Positions 32,863 to 35,183 of a stretch of 35,183 nucleotides of DNA are shown piece after piece. A program made the translations under genes and the position numbers. A model generated the notes under the pieces. It did no database searches. It had not been told where the DNA came from and saw only the letters and a list, made by a program, of their open reading frames with translations. Position 1 is the first letter of the stretch; every line of letters begins with the position of its first letter. Source of the DNA: Paracoccus nototheniae (GTDB lineage Bacteria > Pseudomonadota > Alphaproteobacteria > Rhodobacterales > Rhodobacteraceae); contig NZ_RQRT01000047.1 in the NCBI RefSeq assembly GCF_004335005.1, forward strand, positions 1 through 35,183, read 5' to 3'.

Positions 32863-33422
32863 GACAGACACTCCCGCAAGGATGCCAGACCGCGCCGGAT
32901 CCATGATTTCGCGGTGCCAAGCGGCACCCCCTGCCGGGCCGAGATCTCTCCGTGGCTGTATCCCGCGACATGGGCCAGCAGGATCGCCCGGCGGCTTGGA
33001 TCGTCCAGCGCGTCCAGACATTCGCCAAGCCGCCCGGTCCCCGCCAACAGCTTCCAGCCGTCATCGGGCAGCAGATCCTGCCGCGCCTCCTGCATGCGGG
33101 TCAGATCCTCGGGGGACAGGCTGGCCAGCCGCTTGCCGTCGCGCAGCAGCGTCAGACAGCGGTTGCGCAGCACGGCATAAATCCAGCCGCGCGCCGACCC
33201 CTCGCCGCGGTTCTGCTGGGGGGCCTTGCGCCAGATCAGCACCATCGCATCCTGCAGCGCCTCTTCGGCCAGATCGTGACGGCCCAGAATGCGCCGGGCG
33301 ACGCCCAGCAACTGCGCGCCCTCCTGCTCGAGGATCGCGTCGATCCCCTCGGGGTGACCCTTGGCGCAGGCATCCAGCGCCTGTTCCAGCATCAGGCCGC
33401 GCTGTCTTGGCTGTTCGGTCAC
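32859..33422 (-). CDS. ECF-family RNA polymerase sigma factor
   Basis: This 187-residue sigma-70-family factor has only regions 2 and 4. Region 2 is seen in HDLAEEALQDAMVLIWRKA and GWIYAVLRNRCLTLLRDGKR. Region 4 is seen in LDALDDPSRRAILLAHVAGY, then SHGEISARQGVPLGTAKSWIRRGLASL. The start codon is GTG at 33422, with GGGGGGAT upstream; an out-of-frame ATG at 33427 runs straight into a stop. It is co-transcribed with the anti-sigma gene and diverges from the DUF4394 gene, which is a candidate target. Confidence 0.92.
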   Translation of the reverse strand: MTEQPRQRGLMLEQALDACAKGHPEGIDAILEQEGAQLLGVARRILGRHDLAEEALQDAMVLIWRKAPQQNRGEGSARGWIYAVLRNRCLTLLRDGKRLASLSPEDLTRMQEARQDLLPDDGWKLLAGTGRLGECLDALDDPSRRAILLAHVAGYSHGEISARQGVPLGTAKSWIRRGLASLRECLS

Positions 33423-33467
33423 GTCATCCCCCCGTATCCAGCCCCCATCCTGATGCCAAGCACAGGG

Positions 33468-33477
33468 GGTTGCAACC
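33468..33477. promoter_or_regulatory. 10-bp palindrome GGTTGCAACC in the divergent sigma/DUF4394 region
   Basis: The palindrome sits 46 bp before the sigma start. Both strands read GCAACC, and AAC-containing -35 elements are common for ECF sigma factors. I could not fix a -10 at a fitting distance on either strand, so its role as a promoter part is only a suggestion. Confidence 0.25.
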
Positions 33478-33561
33478 TTTGCCGGGCCTGCCGGGCCACA
33501 ACTGCGCGTGTCCCGAAAATTCTTTGCATCCGTTCCCGGCGATGCTGCGTCATCGGGGCAA

Positions 33562-33581
33562 GGGTGGCACGGACGCCACCC
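33562..33581 (+). repeat. Leader hairpin upstream of the DUF4394 gene
   Basis: GGGTGGC (33562-33568) and GCCACCC (33575-33581) form a perfect 7-bp stem with a 6-nt loop, ending 29 bp before ATG 33611. In the mRNA leader it could affect stability or translation. It is not followed by a T-run. Confidence 0.4.
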
Positions 33582-33610
33582 ATTGCAGACGCCAACGGAA
33601 AGGAACTTCC

Positions 33611-34393
33611 ATGTTTCGCATTGCCGCCTTCTCGACTTCTGCCCTGGCCCTCTCGGTCGCTGCCGCCGCTGCCGCCACCGGCGTCGGCCTGACCGACGAC
33701 CGCACCTTGGTCATGTTCGACACCGAAACGCTGGAGGTCACCGGCACGATGGATGTCGAGGGCGTGGACCGCCTGCTGGGCATCGACCTGCGCCCCGCCG
33801 ACAACACGCTGGTCGGCGTGACCGACGACATGCGCATCGTCACCATCGATCCCGCCACCGGCGCCGCCACCGACCTGTCGACCATGGACACCGCGCTGGA
33901 GTTGGGCGACACCGCCGTGATCGTCGATTTCAACCCGATGGCCGACCGGCTGCGCCTGATGACCGGCACCACCAACCACCGGGTGAACGTCGATACCGGC
34001 GAAGTCACCGTCGACGGCAGCCTGAACTGGGTGCCCGAGGATGAGAATGCCGAAGCCGCCCCGATGATCGCCGCCGCCGCCTATATCAACAGCTATGGCA
34101 CGCCCGAGGCGACCGCGATGTACAATATCGACGGCGGCCTCGGCGCGCTGTTGCAGCAGACGGCGCCGAATGACGGCACCCTGGCCACCATCGGCATGCT
34201 GAATGTCGAGGGCGCGACCGAGCCGATGGCCTTCGACGTGCAGACCGATGCCGAAGGCAGCAACATGGCCTGGCTGATCGCCAACAACGTGATCCATTCC
34301 GTCGATCTCGACACCGGCGCCGCAACCGCCGCCGGCGCAATCACCGGGGTCGAGGGCCAGATCCGCGACCTGACGGTGATGCCCGCGATGTAA
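33611..34393 (+). CDS. Exported DUF4394 domain protein
   Basis: This 260-residue protein has an N-terminal signal peptide (MFRIAAFSTSALALSVAAAA, cleavage near AAAA-TG). The mature part is a repeat-rich beta structure of the DUF4394 type: VGLTDDRTLVMFDTETLEVT, LLGIDLRPADNTLVGVTDD, RIVTIDPATGAATDL, VDFNPMADRLRLMTGTTNHR, then YNIDGGLGALLQQTAPNDGT. It is probably a secreted or periplasmic propeller-like protein of unknown role. AAAGGAAC precedes the ATG. It diverges from the ECF/anti-sigma pair, which hints at stress control. Terminator hairpins follow. Confidence 0.85.
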   Translation: MFRIAAFSTSALALSVAAAAAATGVGLTDDRTLVMFDTETLEVTGTMDVEGVDRLLGIDLRPADNTLVGVTDDMRIVTIDPATGAATDLSTMDTALELGDTAVIVDFNPMADRLRLMTGTTNHRVNVDTGEVTVDGSLNWVPEDENAEAAPMIAAAAYINSYGTPEATAMYNIDGGLGALLQQTAPNDGTLATIGMLNVEGATEPMAFDVQTDAEGSNMAWLIANNVIHSVDLDTGAATAAGAITGVEGQIRDLTVMPAM

Positions 34394-34406
34394 TCCGCGG
34401 GCCATT

Positions 34407-34427
34407 GCCGGGCCTTTCCGGCCCGGC
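34407..34427 (+). terminator. First hairpin after the DUF4394 gene
   Basis: GCCGGGCC (34407-34414) and GGCCCGGC (34420-34427) form a perfect 8-bp stem with loop TTTCC, followed by TCTCTT. It lies 13 bp after the stop. It may help the stronger terminator just downstream. Confidence 0.5.
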
Positions 34428-34442
34428 TCTCTTAACAAGTCC

Positions 34443-34470
34443 GGCGCGCCCCCCTCTGGCGCGCCTTTTT
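34443..34470 (+). terminator. Intrinsic terminator of the DUF4394 gene
   Basis: Two copies of GGCGCGCC, a self-complementary octamer, at 34443-34450 and 34458-34465 form a stem with loop CCCCTCT. TTTTT follows at 34466-34470. This is a classic Rho-independent terminator on the plus strand. Confidence 0.88.
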
Positions 34471-34496
34471 CATGACCGCTGCCGGGCTCCACCCGC

Positions 34497-34563
34497 CTTT
34501 CATCTTGGCACAAATATCCCGGGGGGACCGGCGCGCAGCGACGGTCGGGGCAGCGCCCCCCTT
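34497..34563 (-). repeat. Intergenic GGGATATTT-type element, copy 2
   Basis: Read on the minus strand, this shows AAAGGGGGGCGCTGCCCCGA, a GC-rich middle, CCCCCCGGGATATTTGTGCC and then AAGATGAAAG. It shares the GC hairpin, the CCCCCGGGATATTT core and the A/G-rich tail with the element at 2051-2127, in the opposite orientation. Here it sits between two transcription units, downstream of the minus-strand regulator gene. Confidence 0.6.
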
Positions 34564-34626
34564 TCGGCCGCCCCCCCTGACGCGCATGGGCCACCCCGAT
34601 CAACCCGCATCGGGCCCCGGGACCGC

Positions 34627-34671
34627 CGGTCCTAGCGGCCCGCAGGGGCACTGGCCGGGCCGCTAGGACCG
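34627..34671. repeat. 16-bp perfect inverted repeat over the regulator's stop codon
   Basis: CGGTCCTAGCGGCCCG (34627-34642) and CGGGCCGCTAGGACCG (34656-34671) are exact reverse complements around a 13-nt loop. The TAG stop of the minus-strand regulator (34665-34663) lies in the right arm. No T-run follows on either strand. It may be an RNA-end protector or a Rho-linked terminator. Confidence 0.7.
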
Positions 34672-35183
34672 TGGATTGGCAGGGCCCGCCCATTCCGCCT
34701 CATGCAGGCCCAGCTTGGCCAGCCGGGAATAGAGCGTGGTGGCGGGCACGCCCAGCAGACCCGCCGCCCCCCCCGCGCCCGAGACCTTGCCGCCAGCCTC
34801 GCGCATCGCGTTCAGCAGGTTCGCCCGGGCAATGGCCTGAACCTCGGCATCGGTCAGGACGGCGCGCCCGACCGTCGGGCGGGCCAGCGCCTCGTCGCCC
34901 ATGTCCAGAACCAGCTTGCTGTGCCCCGTCGACAGGATCACCGCGCGCTCGATGACATTGCCCAGTTCGCGCACATTGCCCGGCCAGTCATAGGCCAGCA
35001 GCCGCGTCATCGCGCGGGTCGGGATCACCGGGCAGGGACGGTTCATCCGCTTACAGGCCAGTCTCAGCAGATGATCGGCCAGCGCCGGAATATCGTCGGG
35101 GCGGTCGCGCAGGGGGCGGCACTGGATCGGAAAGACGTTCAGGAACAGCGCCAGATCGTCGCGCAGACGGCCTGCGTCGATCT
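34663..35183 (-). CDS. Sigma-54-dependent activator, C-terminal part (start outside window)
   Basis: The frame is open to the window edge, beyond the ATG at 35046. The visible 173 residues begin in the sigma-54 AAA+ domain: LRDDLALFLNVFPI, then PLRDRPDDIPALADHLL and YDWPGNVRELGNVIERAVIL. The C-terminal end is a Fis-type helix-turn-helix (NAMREAGGKVSGAGGAAGLL, then GVPATTLYSRLAKLGL). The GAFTGA loop, the Walker motifs and any sensor domain lie outside, so the signal cannot be named. The stop lies in a strong inverted repeat. Confidence 0.9.
   Translation of the reverse strand, partial: IDAGRLRDDLALFLNVFPIQCRPLRDRPDDIPALADHLLRLACKRMNRPCPVIPTRAMTRLLAYDWPGNVRELGNVIERAVILSTGHSKLVLDMGDEALARPTVGRAVLTDAEVQAIARANLLNAMREAGGKVSGAGGAAGLLGVPATTLYSRLAKLGLHEAEWAGPANPRS

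Overview
The window is a GC-rich (about two thirds G+C by eye) chromosomal segment of an alphaproteobacterium, most likely a Rhodobacterales/Paracoccus-like organism. The evidence is the codon use, many 4-11 bp start/stop overlaps between genes, the family content, and two copies of an intergenic element of the CCCCCGG...GGGATATTT type that I associate with this order. About 30 protein genes fill almost the whole window. No intergenic gap exceeds 300 bp, and I saw no rRNA, tRNA, CRISPR array, IS element or phage gene.

Layout. (1) 1-5954, plus strand: a sugar-uptake operon with a MurQ-like SIS etherase (5' end outside the window), a family-1 solute-binding protein, two permeases, a Gfo/Idh/MocA dehydrogenase and a MalK/UgpC-type ATPase. 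(2) 6056-7024: a GAF-GGEEF diguanylate cyclase with an intact I-site. (3) 12498-7076, minus strand: a five-gene operon of ABC ATPase, MBL-fold hydrolase, histidine phosphatase, FbpA/AfuA-type binding protein and double-length permease. It would normally be called an iron transporter. However, the binding protein lacks the adjacent-tyrosine iron site, two hydrolases are co-encoded, and four exactly phased 11-bp repeats resembling a Pho box lie in front of the operon. Together these suggest a phosphate-starvation system that imports and dephosphorylates an organophosphate. (4) 13280-18811: a GntR/FCD regulator diverging from a 5-oxoproline operon: an NRAMP-fold transporter lacking its metal-ligand motifs, PxpA, a PxpB-PxpC fusion, and a biotin carboxylase fused to a biotinyl domain.

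(5) 18907-27039, plus strand: a small unknown protein, then treZ, treY, glgC and glgX, then a DUF2934 protein, closed by a terminator. This is a glucan-to-trehalose route (debranching, terminal trehalosyl formation, trehalose release) plus ADP-glucose supply. glgA and glgB are not here. (6) 31996-27107, minus strand: a tiny leader ORF, a pyridine nucleotide-disulfide oxidoreductase, an MBL-like protein with an altered metal motif, and dgoK, dgoA and an SMP-30 lactonase of the De Ley-Doudoroff galactonate route. (7) 33422-32122: a GTG-started ECF sigma factor and its RskA-like anti-sigma factor, divergent from an exported DUF4394 protein (33611-34393). (8) 35183-34663: the C-terminal part of a sigma-54 activator whose stop codon lies in a 16-bp perfect inverted repeat.

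The strongest leads are the Pho-box-like array with its transporter/hydrolase operon, the metal-motif-less NRAMP protein in the 5-oxoprolinase operon, and the duplicated leader ORF before the disulfide oxidoreductase. All functions are read from sequence motifs and family knowledge; no database search was run.
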